From NCBI RefSeq assembly GCF_000219535.2, contig NZ_CP007806.1, positions 2,018,501-2,082,500 on the forward strand: 64,000 nucleotides of DNA, written 5' to 3'. The DNA is from Brevibacillus laterosporus LMG 15441. Its GTDB lineage: Bacteria; Bacillota; Bacilli; Brevibacillales; Brevibacillaceae. A model generated the notes under the pieces. It saw only the letters and a program-made list of their open reading frames with translations, was not told where the DNA came from and did no database searches. Below, piece by piece: positions 49,764 to 58,609 of this stretch. The translations under genes and the position numbers were made by a program. Each line of letters begins with the position of its first letter. Positions within the stretch are counted from its first letter, which is position 1.

Positions 49764-50706
49764 AAGAATGTTGGGCATCCTTGCGATGATCGCACTCGTC
49801 TTGATCGGATTATTTATTTTCTACAAGATAAATGCGAATAATTGGGATTATGTTCTTCCCAAACGCAGTAAAAATGTACTTGCTATCTTATTAACTGGGG
49901 GAGCGATTGCGTTCTCATCTGTTGTATTTCAAACGATAACGAATAACCGAATCTTAACTCCTAGCGTCATCGGATTAGATTCGCTGTATATGTTTATTCA
50001 AACATTGGTCATTTTCTTGTTTGGTTCTATGCACATCACAATCACGAATAACAACGTTAACTTTGTGCTTTCAGTAGGGCTCATGATTGTATTCTCAAGC
50101 ATTTTATTTAAAACGTTGTTTAGAGGTGAGGGCAGGAATATCTTTTTCTTGCTATTAGTGGGGATTATCTTTGGAACCTTTTTCTCCAGTCTATCCTCGT
50201 TTATGCAAATGTTAATTGATCCAAACGAATTTCAGGTCATTCAGGATAAAATGTTTGCCAGCTTTAACAGTGTAAACACAGATATCCTGATGCTATCTGT
50301 GATTGGAATAGCCTTAGCTTGTGGTTATATTTTTAAACAGTTAAAATTCCTCGATGTCTTGTCTTTGGGAAGAGATCAAGCGATTAATTTAGGAATTAAC
50401 TACGAGCGAGTTGTGAAAAGATTACTGATCGTAATTGCGGTGCTAGTATCTATTTCAACCGCATTAGTTGGTCCGATTACCTTTTTAGGATTATTGGTAG
50501 CCAATCTGGCACGGGAATTCTTAAAGGTGTATCAGCACAAGTATTTGCTTATTGGTTCTATGCTGATTAGTACCATTGCTTTAGTTGGCGGACAGTTCAT
50601 CGTGGAGCGGGTTTTTCAATTCTCGACACCGCTCAGTGTCATCATCAATTTTATTGGTGGTATGTACTTCTTATATCTGCTGTTAAAGGAGAATAAAGCA
50701 TGGTAG
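49750..50706 (+). CDS. Iron-siderophore ABC transporter permease, YclO-like
   Basis: The second FecCD permease, 318 aa, about nine spans, with AILLTGGAIAFSSVVFQTITNNRILTPS split over the first spans and the coupling region AINLGINYERVVKRLL. It would form a heterodimer with the preceding permease. The ATG at 49750 has GAGGAG 8 nt upstream, while the ATG at 49744 is only 2 nt from it. It overlaps the first permease by 14 nt and the ATPase gene by 7 nt. Confidence 0.88.
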   Translation: MQQCRRMLGILAMIALVLIGLFIFYKINANNWDYVLPKRSKNVLAILLTGGAIAFSSVVFQTITNNRILTPSVIGLDSLYMFIQTLVIFLFGSMHITITNNNVNFVLSVGLMIVFSSILFKTLFRGEGRNIFFLLLVGIIFGTFFSSLSSFMQMLIDPNEFQVIQDKMFASFNSVNTDILMLSVIGIALACGYIFKQLKFLDVLSLGRDQAINLGINYERVVKRLLIVIAVLVSISTALVGPITFLGLLVANLAREFLKVYQHKYLLIGSMLISTIALVGGQFIVERVFQFSTPLSVIINFIGGMYFLYLLLKENKAW

Positions 50707-51458
50707 AAGTTAAAAACGTCACAAAATTCTATGGAAATAAGCCTGTTGTTGAAAATATATCGGTGAAGATAAAAAAGGGAAGCATCACCTCCTTTATCGG
50801 TCCCAACGGTGCTGGAAAAAGTACATTGCTGTCCATGATCAGCCGCTTACTCAAGAAAGATGAAGGCGAGGTTTATATTGAAGGACAGGAAATAAGTAAA
50901 TGGAACAGCAATGATTTGGCCAAGAAGATTTCGATTCTAAAACAGTCCAACCATATTAATATTCGTTTAACCGTGAAAGAATTGATAAGTTTCGGTCGTT
51001 TTCCTTATTCACAGGGTAATTTATCACCGGAAGATTGGAAATATGTCGAAGAAGCGATTGCTTACATGGAACTGGAAGATATGCAGGATAAATATTTAGA
51101 CCAATTAAGCGGTGGACAAAGACAACGAGCTTACATTGCAATGGTTATCGCGCAAAACACGGATTATATCCTGTTGGATGAGCCACTTAATAACTTGGAT
51201 ATGAAGCACTCGGTGCAAATCATGAAAACCCTGCGACGGTTAGTAGCTGAATTAGGCAAGACGATCATCATTGTTATTCATGATATTAACTTTGCATCCT
51301 GTTACTCCGATTATATTGTTGCATTAAAAGACGGTAAAATCGTCAAAGAGGGCTCGACCCAAGAAATCATTAACCCTAGGGTCTTACAGGACTTGTATGA
51401 GATGGATTTCAATATCCAAAACATCGAGGGTAATGACATTTGTGTCTATTTCGCTTAA
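50700..51458 (+). CDS. Iron-siderophore ABC transporter ATPase, YclP-like
   Basis: A 252-aa ABC ATPase with Walker A GPNGAGKSTLLSM, Q-loop LKQSNHI, signature LSGGQRQRAYIAM, Walker B DYILLDEPLNNLDM and switch VIHDINFAS. It powers uptake by the two preceding permeases. Start at 50700 overlaps the permease gene. The substrate-binding protein gene does not follow directly: 403 nt of unusual sequence intervene. Confidence 0.93.
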   Translation: MVEVKNVTKFYGNKPVVENISVKIKKGSITSFIGPNGAGKSTLLSMISRLLKKDEGEVYIEGQEISKWNSNDLAKKISILKQSNHINIRLTVKELISFGRFPYSQGNLSPEDWKYVEEAIAYMELEDMQDKYLDQLSGGQRQRAYIAMVIAQNTDYILLDEPLNNLDMKHSVQIMKTLRRLVAELGKTIIIVIHDINFASCYSDYIVALKDGKIVKEGSTQEIINPRVLQDLYEMDFNIQNIEGNDICVYFA

Positions 51459-51576
51459 CAAAGAATTTCGCTGAAAACCAATTTACAAATCATACTGAGA
51501 ACGAAAACGGATGTAGTTGGATTCATGAAACAAAGAACCGAAAAAGGATGGCAAAACTGGCCTGCCGATGTGGGAA

Positions 51577-51748
51577 ACCTTCTTTCCTCCCTTTCTTAAC
51601 GTACGGAAGAGACCTACGGGTTGATTCCAAGCTGGGTAATACCCAATGACAAGCGTCCTGTCGTCACTCAAGCAAGGGGGATCACGGACCGCGTAGCAAT
51701 GTAAGGACGTGAATTGACATAGGACACTTGGAGGAAGAGAAAGAAGGT
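51577..51748 (+). other. Unexplained structured region between transporter ATPase and binding-protein genes
   Basis: The 403-nt gap contains a GC-richer stretch unlike the AT-rich spacers nearby. ACCTTCTTTC (51577-51586) pairs with GAAAGAAGGT (51739-51748) over 10 bp, closing a 170-nt domain. Inside, CCAAG (51627-51631) pairs with CTTGG (51727-51731), CGTCC (51654-51658) with GGACG (51705-51709), and TGGGT-AAT-ACCCA (51633-51645) is a local hairpin. No convincing ORF with a ribosome binding site covers it. A second hairpin, GGAAGA (51794-51799) with TCTTCC (51805-51810), lies before the next gene. Candidates: leader RNA, processing element, or a decayed insertion. Confidence 0.45.
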
Positions 51749-51861
51749 ACAAAGCAGGCACAGATAAGTTTTACCTTTGTTTCATTAGCTGAAGGAAGAG
51801 CAGATCTTCCTAGCATATGATCTGGTCTACATCTTGTTTCAAAAAATTTATAGAGGTGAGA

Positions 51862-52830
51862 ATGTTGAAGAAATTAGCAATGGTATTTGCTACATTTATG
51901 TTAGCATTGGTTACGGCGGCTTGCGGGTCAAATAATGCTACAGATAAAACATCTGGTGCTCAACCAGAAGCAGCAAAACAAGCAGCTCCTGTAGAAATTA
52001 CTGTAAAACACGAACTAGGTGAGACAGTAGTTAAGAAAAATCCACAAAAAGTCATTGTGTTTGACTTTGGTTCCCTTGACACTATGGATGCATTGGGCGT
52101 AGAACCAGCTGGTCTGCCACAAAAAAGCCTACCTAGCTATCTAGATAAATACAAAGATGAAAAATATATCAATGTTGGTGGTTTGAAAGAGCCTGACTTT
52201 GAAAAAATTCATGAAGCAAAACCTGATTTAATCATCATTGCTGGTCGTCAAGCCGATAAGTATGAAGAATTTAAAAAGATCGCTCCAACAATCTACATGG
52301 ATGTTGATGATAAGAAATACATGGAATCCTTCACTACTAAAGTAAAAACATTGGCTCAAATTTTTGATAAAGAAGCAAAAGCTGATGAAATGCTAGCTAA
52401 AATTGAAAAAGAAATTAAAGACCTAAATGAAAAAACAAAAGCTGACGAGAAAAAAGCTTTAGTTATTCTTGCTAACGATGGCAAAGTAAGTGCTTATGGT
52501 TCTACTTCTCGCTTTGGTATTGTTCATGATGTGTTTGGCTTCAAACAAGCAGATGATAAAATCGGCGCATCTACACATGGACAAAGTGTTTCTTTCGAGT
52601 ACATCTTGGAGAAAAACCCTGATTACATTTTCGTAGTTGACCGTACTGCGGCTATTAAAAAAGGTGAATCTTCTGCGAAACAAGTAATAGAAAATGAAAT
52701 TGTGAAGAAAACGAATGCAGTTAAAAACAATAAAGTCATTTACCTAGATCCAGGATACTGGTACCTATCTGGTGGCGGATTAGAATCTGTATCTGAAATG
52801 GTAAAAGAAACAGCTGCTGTTTATAAATAA
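51862..52830 (+). CDS. Iron-siderophore binding lipoprotein, YclQ-like
   Basis: A 322-aa FeuA/YclQ-type binding protein. The signal peptide ends in the lipobox LVTAAC (Cys at about residue 20), so it is anchored to the outer membrane face. The body shows ITVKHELGETVVKKNPQKVIVF split over the first strands, DTMDALGVEPAGLPQ, PDLIIIAGRQADKYEEF, and the C-terminal lobe NPDYIFVVDRTAAIKKG and DPGYWYLSGGGLES. It captures the ferric siderophore for the permeases upstream. Start ATG 51862 after AGAGGTGAG; TTG 51865 is the alternative. Confidence 0.92.
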   Translation: MLKKLAMVFATFMLALVTAACGSNNATDKTSGAQPEAAKQAAPVEITVKHELGETVVKKNPQKVIVFDFGSLDTMDALGVEPAGLPQKSLPSYLDKYKDEKYINVGGLKEPDFEKIHEAKPDLIIIAGRQADKYEEFKKIAPTIYMDVDDKKYMESFTTKVKTLAQIFDKEAKADEMLAKIEKEIKDLNEKTKADEKKALVILANDGKVSAYGSTSRFGIVHDVFGFKQADDKIGASTHGQSVSFEYILEKNPDYIFVVDRTAAIKKGESSAKQVIENEIVKKTNAVKNNKVIYLDPGYWYLSGGGLESVSEMVKETAAVYK

Positions 52831-52857
52831 AAAATAAAATAGCACTGAAGGAACGTT

Positions 52858-52900
52858 ACAGCTAGTAGAAATCCCCCTTTCTACTAGCTGTTTTCTTTTT
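52858..52900 (+). terminator. Terminator after the siderophore-binding protein gene
   Basis: ACAGCTAGTAGA (52858-52869) pairs perfectly with TCTACTAGCTGT (52880-52891), then TTTCTTTTTTC. Confidence 0.9.
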
Positions 52901-52974
52901 TCAGCTTTTTGTATGGCAAAGAAAGATCCTCCAATGGTTTATATGTTTTTTTACTAGGTGAATTTGCCTGTCCT

Positions 52975-52983
52975 TGTTATAAT
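52975..52983 (+). promoter_or_regulatory. Extended -10 promoter of dnaD
   Basis: TG-T-TATAAT (TG at 52975-52976, hexamer 52978-52983) lies 22 bp before the dnaD start; no strong -35 is seen. Confidence 0.5.
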
Positions 52984-53005
52984 AGGGGAGAGGTGAAAGC
53001 ACGAC

Positions 53006-53740
53006 ATGGATCGACAAATAAGACAATTGATACAAGAGGGTTCTACGTCCGTTTCTAATTTATTATTAAAAAATTATAAACGTATGTCGTTAGCGGACGA
53101 AGAAATGATGTTAATTATCCACCTCTTGTCATTTCAACAAGAAGGGAATCAATTTCCTACCTTATCGCAGCTTGAGGATCGGCTCTCCATGTCTGGATTG
53201 CGTTTAATACAATTGTTGCAGAAAATGATGAAGGATCAATGGATCAGCATTGATGAGAATGTTGATGAACAAACAGGTTTTCGTTCGGAAAGCTACAATC
53301 TTTCTGTTGTCTATGACCGTTTGTTTGAGTGTTTGAAACAAAGTTATCAAGTACAACGTGAAGCATTTAGTGATTCCAGACAGGAAGTGGCAGTAACGTC
53401 TCACATGGATATACCGGGTGGACCTACTGATACGATGCTATTTACACTAGATGAGGACCAGCAGCCAGATAATTTGTACACACAATTTGAACAAACATTT
53501 GGGCGACCGCTTTCTCCGATTGAGGTAGAGACATTACAAATTTGGGTGGAAGAGGATAGATATGCAGAAGAGCTAATCATAGCTGCCTTACGAGAGGCAC
53601 AGTCTGTTGGCAAGCTATTTATCCGCTATATTGACCGTATCTTATTGGAGTGGCAACGCAATCAGGTCTGCTCTGTTGAGGAAGCGAGAGAGTACAGTCA
53701 ACGATTTCGTCGCCAAGTAGCTGTAAAAGAGGGACGGTAG
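53006..53740 (+). CDS. dnaD: DNA replication initiation/restart protein DnaD
   Basis: A 244-aa DnaD protein. The N-terminal winged-helix oligomerisation domain (about 15-100; LLLKNYKRMSLADEEMMLI, FPTLSQLEDRLSMS) is followed by the C-terminal DnaD domain (about 145-225; EQTFGRPLSPIEVETLQIW, ELIIAALREAQSVGKLFIRY, ILLEW). DnaD loads with DnaB and DnaI at the origin and at stalled forks. The gene position after asnS matches B. subtilis, but nth, which normally follows, is replaced by the glycan island. Confidence 0.95.
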   Translation: MDRQIRQLIQEGSTSVSNLLLKNYKRMSLADEEMMLIIHLLSFQQEGNQFPTLSQLEDRLSMSGLRLIQLLQKMMKDQWISIDENVDEQTGFRSESYNLSVVYDRLFECLKQSYQVQREAFSDSRQEVAVTSHMDIPGGPTDTMLFTLDEDQQPDNLYTQFEQTFGRPLSPIEVETLQIWVEEDRYAEELIIAALREAQSVGKLFIRYIDRILLEWQRNQVCSVEEAREYSQRFRRQVAVKEGR

Positions 53741-53788
53741 GTTAGCAATCAGAGATCATCTAGGCTACAGTATAAAAAATAAATAAAG

Positions 53789-53862
53789 AAAAAACCCCTT
53801 TACGCAATCGATAAAAGGCTCTATGTTTTCATGCTCTTTACCGATGCGCAAAGGGGTTTTTG
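53789..53862. terminator. Long imperfect terminator hairpin after dnaD
   Basis: AAAAACCCCTTT (53790-53801) pairs with AAAGGGGTTTTT (53850-53861). The arms continue inward with mismatches (ACGCA-TCG against CGATGCG), giving a long stem. A and T runs on both sides allow termination in either direction. Confidence 0.8.
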
Positions 53863-53948
53863 TATTCCTTGGCTTTATAGTAGCCAGCCATTAAGAATAC
53901 CGAGTGAGAGCATTGCATGATTTGAATGAGAACAACCTAGTAGGTATG

Positions 53949-53978
53949 CACCTATCAGCCGGTTAAGTACATAGAATA
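53949..53978 (+). promoter_or_regulatory. SigK-like promoter of the glycan island
   Basis: cACC (53949-53952), 17-bp spacer, CATAGAATA (53970-53978), matching mACm-N16/17-CATAnnnTA. It lies 25 bp before the first gene of the island. Confidence 0.55.
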
Positions 53979-54002
53979 TAACATGTAAAGGAGGGAGAAC
54001 TA

Positions 54003-54443
54003 ATGGATAATCGAAAGCAGCTAGAACTGAATACTGAGGGAGGGCCTTCTGTTTTCTCGGCCATGTTTGATTTGCAAGCCTCAGGGGGCCAAAATGACTG
54101 CCGGGTGATCCCTGATGCCGTTTTATTGGAGGGACTATATCCAAAAAGGGCGAAAGAAAAACAAGAATTACTTAATCAATGGAAGGAAATGCAGCAGCGT
54201 TTAGATCAGTTGGAGAAGGAGCGAACCGTATGGCAAGAACAAATTAAAGAATATCAGAAGGTAATGGCTACGATGGAATCCAAAATGGCTGCGATGATAA
54301 ATCGATGGGAGATGTTACAGCACAATAGCGAAAAATGGAAACAACAAGTGGAGAAAGTAGTTCTTCAATGGAACAAGGAACGAGAACAAATTTATCAGAT
54401 CGTGCTTACCATTAAAAAGGAATGGGAATCAAACAGAGCATGA
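54003..54443 (+). CDS. Coiled-coil protein at the head of the glycan island
   Basis: A 146-aa soluble protein that was not recognised. The first 50 residues are non-helical (NTEGGPSVFSAMFDLQASGG), the rest is one long coiled coil rich in Gln, Glu and Lys (EMQQRLDQLEKERTVWQEQI and following). There is no signal peptide. TAAAGGAGGG precedes the ATG. It overlaps the first glycosyltransferase gene by 4 nt, so it is made with the enzymes. It could be a structural or scaffold protein of the spore layer. Confidence 0.75.
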   Translation: MDNRKQLELNTEGGPSVFSAMFDLQASGGQNDCRVIPDAVLLEGLYPKRAKEKQELLNQWKEMQQRLDQLEKERTVWQEQIKEYQKVMATMESKMAAMINRWEMLQHNSEKWKQQVEKVVLQWNKEREQIYQIVLTIKKEWESNRA

Positions 54444-55621
54444 GAATTGCAATCATAAGTCCTGGCCCTTTTTCTGTTCCACCTGTTCGAGGTAGTTCAG
54501 TTGAATTGGATATTGATGAGGTAAGTAAAAGATTAGCACTGTCTCATGATATCGAAATTTACACAAGAACCTGTGAAGATTACCCACGGTCAGAACTAGA
54601 TGGCAGAATCAAGTATATTCGGTTATCGTATCATGGACAAAAATCTTATATGAAGCAAGTAGCAAGTCGAATAAAAAAAAACAAGCCTGATTTAATTTTG
54701 ATAGAGAATCGTCCAAGTTTTGTTTCTATAGTGCGCAAGGCTTGTAAAGATATACCTATTGTACTAAATATGCATTCTCATGTATTTGCTTCACGTAAGG
54801 TGATTTCGCCTCTCCGTATGAAAAAAGTGAAAAAGCAGGTAGATTGTTTTATTACCAACAGTAACTATCTACGACAATATCTTATCAAGAAGCATGGTAT
54901 CTCAACACAGAAGATACACGCCGTTCACCTTGGAGTAGATGTTCCCACTTATTCACTGTCTAAGGAGGGGCAGAAGATCATTTCCGAAAAACGAGAATCC
55001 CTGGGTTATCAACCGCACCATCGCGTGATGATGTATGCCGGGCGATTAATGCGTGAAAAAGGGGTACATCTCTTAATTCATGCCTTCGAACAGATCGCTA
55101 AGCGAGACCAGCATGCACGTCTGCTCATAGTTGGCGGAAAAGGATATGGAAACAATGAGGAAAACAAATACGTACGCTATTTGAAAAAATTGGCTACACC
55201 CCTAAAAGAGAAGGTACGCTTTGTTAATTTTATCCCTTCGAAACAGATGCCAGAGTGGTATCATATCTGTGATATTGTAGCTACCCCATCCGTTTGGAAC
55301 GAGCCGTTTTGTCGGGTTAATATAGAGGGAATGGCGGCAGGAAAGCCTATTTTAACTACAACAAAAGGAGGAATAGGAGAGGTGGTTGAACACAATGAGA
55401 CCGGCTATCTCATTCCTCCTAAGGAATGGGTGAAAACCATACCAGACCTCTGGGAACAAATGTGGAATTCTGCCTCTTTCTTTACAACCTTTGGCTCTCG
55501 TTCGATATTACGAGCAAGTGAATTTACATGGGAAAAAACAGCTAATGAATATATGGAGGTTTTCTCTAAGGCAATTCAGATACGTGAACAGAAAAAACAG
55601 CGCCCACGCCAGAAAACGTAG
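54440..55621 (+). CDS. GT4 family glycosyltransferase, CotSA-like
   Basis: A 393-aa GT-B fold glycosyltransferase: MRIAIISPGPFSVPPVRGSS with the acceptor-side Gly-rich turn, MYAGRLMREKGVHLLIHAF at the start of the donor domain, and the EX7E motif in NEPFCRVNIEGMAAG. The sequence resembles CotSA-type spore coat glycosyltransferases. The start at 54440 overlaps the previous stop (ATGA); a reading from 54422 is possible but unneeded. The C-terminus is basic. A terminator overlaps the stop, so the next gene has its own promoter. Confidence 0.85.
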   Translation: MRIAIISPGPFSVPPVRGSSVELDIDEVSKRLALSHDIEIYTRTCEDYPRSELDGRIKYIRLSYHGQKSYMKQVASRIKKNKPDLILIENRPSFVSIVRKACKDIPIVLNMHSHVFASRKVISPLRMKKVKKQVDCFITNSNYLRQYLIKKHGISTQKIHAVHLGVDVPTYSLSKEGQKIISEKRESLGYQPHHRVMMYAGRLMREKGVHLLIHAFEQIAKRDQHARLLIVGGKGYGNNEENKYVRYLKKLATPLKEKVRFVNFIPSKQMPEWYHICDIVATPSVWNEPFCRVNIEGMAAGKPILTTTKGGIGEVVEHNETGYLIPPKEWVKTIPDLWEQMWNSASFFTTFGSRSILRASEFTWEKTANEYMEVFSKAIQIREQKKQRPRQKT

Positions 55622-55630
55622 GCGCTTTTT
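55599..55630 (+). terminator. Terminator overlapping the end of the first glycosyltransferase gene
   Basis: AGCGCC-C-ACG (55599-55608) pairs with CGT-A-GGCGCT (55617-55626) with one mismatch, followed by TTTT. The stop codon lies in the 3' arm. Confidence 0.75.
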
Positions 55631-55675
55631 ACATAGGCATCCGCCACTATTTGGGTAATTATGGCCAATCACCCA

Positions 55676-55703
55676 AACCGTTGTTTTCCCTGTGCATACA
55701 GTA
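55676..55703 (+). promoter_or_regulatory. SigK-like promoter of the nucleotidyltransferase operon
   Basis: aACC (55676-55679), 15-bp spacer, CATACAGTA (55695-55703). The -10 also fits SigE (CATACAnT). It is 33 bp before the next gene. Confidence 0.55.
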
Positions 55704-55736
55704 TAGATATCTCTATGGAACAGGGGTGAATGTCAT

Positions 55737-56798
55737 TTGAAAGGGTTAATTTTATGCGCTGGCCGTGGCACACGACTATATCCACTTTCCTATTCACAGC
55801 CCAAGACACTCCTACCTGTAGCTAATCTACCGGTGATCCAGCATTGTTTGCAAAAGTTACTTGATGTCGGTATTAGGGAAATAGGTATCGTGATTAGTCC
55901 AAACCAATTGCAAATACCCGCGTATGTTGGGAATGGACAAAAATATGGCGCAGTGATTAGGTATATTGAACAGCAGGAGCCATTGGGTATTGCCCATGCT
56001 GTTTCATTAGCTGAATCTTTTATAGCTGAAGATAAGTTTGCTTTGTTTTTAGGGGATAACTTAATGATGGAGTCCTTGCATAGTTTACACGACAGCTTCA
56101 CTAAGACAGATGCTTACGCTGCCGTTTTACTAAGCGAGGTAGAGAAACCACAGGATTTTGGCATAGCTGAAGTGCAAGGAGAACAAATCCAATCCATTGT
56201 TGAAAAGCCACAATTTCCTAAAAGCAATTTAGCTGTAATCGGAGCCTACTTTTTTACCCCTGCTATCTTTCAAGTAATTGCTGGATTACAACCATCTAAG
56301 CGGGGCGAATACGAAATTACTGATGCCATTGCCGCACTTTTACAGCAAGGTAAAAAGGTAGTACATTCTACAACCAAGCTACCTTATTCCGATGTAGGGA
56401 CGATGGAGAGATGGTTGGAGGCTAATCGCTGGATGCTAGACAAATCTATTGGAGATGAGGTGCAAGTAGGAGAGGGAAGTATGATTGATAACTGTGAGAT
56501 TATAGGGCCAGTGATGATAGGTGAAAACTGCCTATTGTCTAACTGCACAATTGGTCCTTATGTATGTATCCAAAATGGAGCGGAGGTAAGAAATTGCCAA
56601 AGAATTGAAAACAGTATTTTATTAGAAGACACCAAATTAGTAAATTTAGATTGTTATATTCATGACAGTATTTTTGGGCGCTCATCTTATTTGGTTGGGG
56701 GAGTACCTAATGTTTCACGACAGGATATGGGGATATTTATTATGAGTGATCATTCGACGATAACACTACCTGCGACAAGGAGAATTGGGGTTTCATGA
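55737..56798 (+). CDS. Sugar-1-phosphate nucleotidyltransferase (RmlA/StrD type)
   Basis: A 353-aa enzyme. The N-terminal nucleotidyltransferase domain has [20 protein letters not shown] (signature), [20 protein letters not shown] (metal site) and [17 protein letters not shown]. The C-terminal part (about 240-350) is a left-handed beta-helix with hexapeptides ([19 protein letters not shown]). This long form is seen in glucose-1-phosphate thymidylyl- or uridylyltransferases of the StrD group. It makes NDP-sugar donors for the island. Start is a TTG (55737) after AGGGGTGA. It overlaps the next gene by 4 nt. Confidence 0.85.
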   Translation: MKGLILCAGRGTRLYPLSYSQPKTLLPVANLPVIQHCLQKLLDVGIREIGIVISPNQLQIPAYVGNGQKYGAVIRYIEQQEPLGIAHAVSLAESFIAEDKFALFLGDNLMMESLHSLHDSFTKTDAYAAVLLSEVEKPQDFGIAEVQGEQIQSIVEKPQFPKSNLAVIGAYFFTPAIFQVIAGLQPSKRGEYEITDAIAALLQQGKKVVHSTTKLPYSDVGTMERWLEANRWMLDKSIGDEVQVGEGSMIDNCEIIGPVMIGENCLLSNCTIGPYVCIQNGAEVRNCQRIENSILLEDTKLVNLDCYIHDSIFGRSSYLVGGVPNVSRQDMGIFIMSDHSTITLPATRRIGVS

Positions 56799-57652
56799 CT
56801 GACATAGAAATAGAAGATAATGCAGTTATCCCCATGTTTACTGTCGTAATACCTACCTATAACCGATCGGATATGCTAAAAAAGGCGATAAAAAGTGTCT
56901 TGAAGCAGACCTGTGATGATTGGGAAATACTCGTCATGGATGATGCTTCTACGGATAGTACGGAGGAAATTGTCGCTAACACTTTTACTCATTCGAAGAT
57001 TCGATACTATCGTATGGAAAAGAATTCAGGCATATCGAAGGTCATGAATAAGGCATTGGGACTGACTCGCACTCCTTATCTGATTCAATTGGATTCCGAT
57101 GATTGGTTAGCCAAACGTACTTTGGAGAGGTTTAAACAAGTCATTTTGAAAAATCAACATAGTCAAAAAAAGGAAAAATGTGCGCTGTACTATGGAAATA
57201 TGAATGTGTGGCGTGTTTATAAAGGTAAATATCGTAAGCGAAAAGGCATTAGACATCGGCAAATTAGAGGGAAGTATGATTTTTTACAATATGATGGCTG
57301 GATGGTAGCACCGCGTTGTTATCGCGTGAATGCCTTGCAAGAGGTAGGGGGATGGGATACCTCGGACAAATATGGTGGCAGAATTATGGAAGATCGTCGA
57401 ATGATTTTACGCTTAATTGAAAAGTTTCCCGTTCAGCATATAGATAAAACGTTATATAACAGAACAAAGCATCGAAAACAATTGACAGAGCCAGGGTCGA
57501 TTCAAAAACGTAATTATTTACGGAGGCAGACGTATGAATATTATTTAAAGAGATGGGGGAATAAATATCGTGCTATTTTTGGCACGAGAGGACGTTTTCT
57601 AGTCATTAAACAGCTAGTGAGGCGCAAAAAGAAAAGAGGTCATCGCAAATGA
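56795..57652 (+). CDS. GT2 family glycosyltransferase
   Basis: A 285-aa GT-A fold enzyme: [39 protein letters not shown] (UDP-sugar binding), and the DxD metal motif in [10 protein letters not shown]. The C-terminal 60 residues are strongly basic (RKKKRGHRK at the end), suggesting membrane-surface or polymer binding. It overlaps both neighbours by 4 nt (ATGA at each junction), so the run is one translational unit. Confidence 0.85.
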   Translation: MTDIEIEDNAVIPMFTVVIPTYNRSDMLKKAIKSVLKQTCDDWEILVMDDASTDSTEEIVANTFTHSKIRYYRMEKNSGISKVMNKALGLTRTPYLIQLDSDDWLAKRTLERFKQVILKNQHSQKKEKCALYYGNMNVWRVYKGKYRKRKGIRHRQIRGKYDFLQYDGWMVAPRCYRVNALQEVGGWDTSDKYGGRIMEDRRMILRLIEKFPVQHIDKTLYNRTKHRKQLTEPGSIQKRNYLRRQTYEYYLKRWGNKYRAIFGTRGRFLVIKQLVRRKKKRGHRK

Positions 57653-58605
57653 GGAAAAAAGCTGTGGTGACTGGCTGCGCAGGATTTATCGGCTCTCATT
57701 TGACAGAGCGATTGCTGGCAGACGATTATGAAGTAATTGGTGTAGATAATATGCTTCTGAACTACCCATTGTCTTATAAGGAACGCAACATCAAGGATAG
57801 TTTACAGGATTCCCGATTTCATTTCATCAATCAACCCATTCAGGATGTTGACTGGTCTTATCTGTTAAAGGGTGTACAGTATATTTTCCACCTGGCTGCC
57901 TTACCTGGTGTGCGTGCAAGCTGGGGGGATGCTTTTCAGGAGTATGTTAAACACAATGTAACTGCAACCCAAATCCTATTAGAAGCTAGCCTTACTCATC
58001 AATCATTGCGAAAAATTGTGCTTGCCTCCTCCTCTTCTGTTTATGGAACAATGCAAGAAGGAGTAACACAGGAAACAGCTCCGCTTGAACCACTTTCCCC
58101 TTATGGTGTAACCAAAGTCTCCATGGAGTACTTGATGCAAGCTTATGTGAAAGCCTATCAATTACCAGTGGTTGCACTCCGCTATTTTACCGTATATGGC
58201 CCCAGACAGCGTCCTGACATGGCCTTTCATCGATTTTTTCGAGCTATGATGCACAAAGAGCCCATACAAATTTACGGGGATGGTAGTCAAAGCCGCAACT
58301 TTAGCTACGTACACGATGTGGTGGAAGCCAATCTGTTGGCAAGTGAGTTCGGTCAGGTGGGGAAGGTTTATAACATCGGTGGAGAAAGAGAAATTAGCTT
58401 GTTAGAGGCCGTTTCGCTTATGGCAAAGATCATGCAAGTGGAGCCGGATATTACCTTCACAATAGCAGAAAAAGGTGATTCGAGGCGTACCTGTGCTGAT
58501 ATATCCCTAGCAGCTCAACAGATTGGCTATCGTCCACATACCTCGTTGGAACAGGGGCTCTACCAGCAATTTCAGGATATTAAGAAGCTGTACCAGGGGG
58601 GATGA
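57649..58605 (+). CDS. NAD-dependent sugar epimerase/dehydratase
   Basis: A 318-aa extended short-chain dehydrogenase: [18 protein letters not shown] (NAD binding), [15 protein letters not shown], catalytic Ser in [14 protein letters not shown] (YxxxK) and [17 protein letters not shown]. The pattern is that of UDP-glucuronate or UDP-glucose 4-epimerases; with a UDP-glucose dehydrogenase in the same island, a UDP-glucuronate epimerase is the likeliest, but this is inference. It overlaps the GT2 gene by 4 nt and precedes a GT4 gene by 4 nt. Confidence 0.87.
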   Translation: MRKKAVVTGCAGFIGSHLTERLLADDYEVIGVDNMLLNYPLSYKERNIKDSLQDSRFHFINQPIQDVDWSYLLKGVQYIFHLAALPGVRASWGDAFQEYVKHNVTATQILLEASLTHQSLRKIVLASSSSVYGTMQEGVTQETAPLEPLSPYGVTKVSMEYLMQAYVKAYQLPVVALRYFTVYGPRQRPDMAFHRFFRAMMHKEPIQIYGDGSQSRNFSYVHDVVEANLLASEFGQVGKVYNIGGEREISLLEAVSLMAKIMQVEPDITFTIAEKGDSRRTCADISLAAQQIGYRPHTSLEQGLYQQFQDIKKLYQGG

Positions 58606-58609
58606 AAGC

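Noticed and set aside
51663-51697. T-box-like word GGACCGCG
   Set aside because: The full T-box sequence and specifier stem are absent, and no terminator/antiterminator pair follows.
51440-51761. Two overlapping reading frames (both strands) in the 51.5-kb gap
   Set aside because: Neither has a ribosome binding site or a recognisable protein pattern; stops occur in all other frames.
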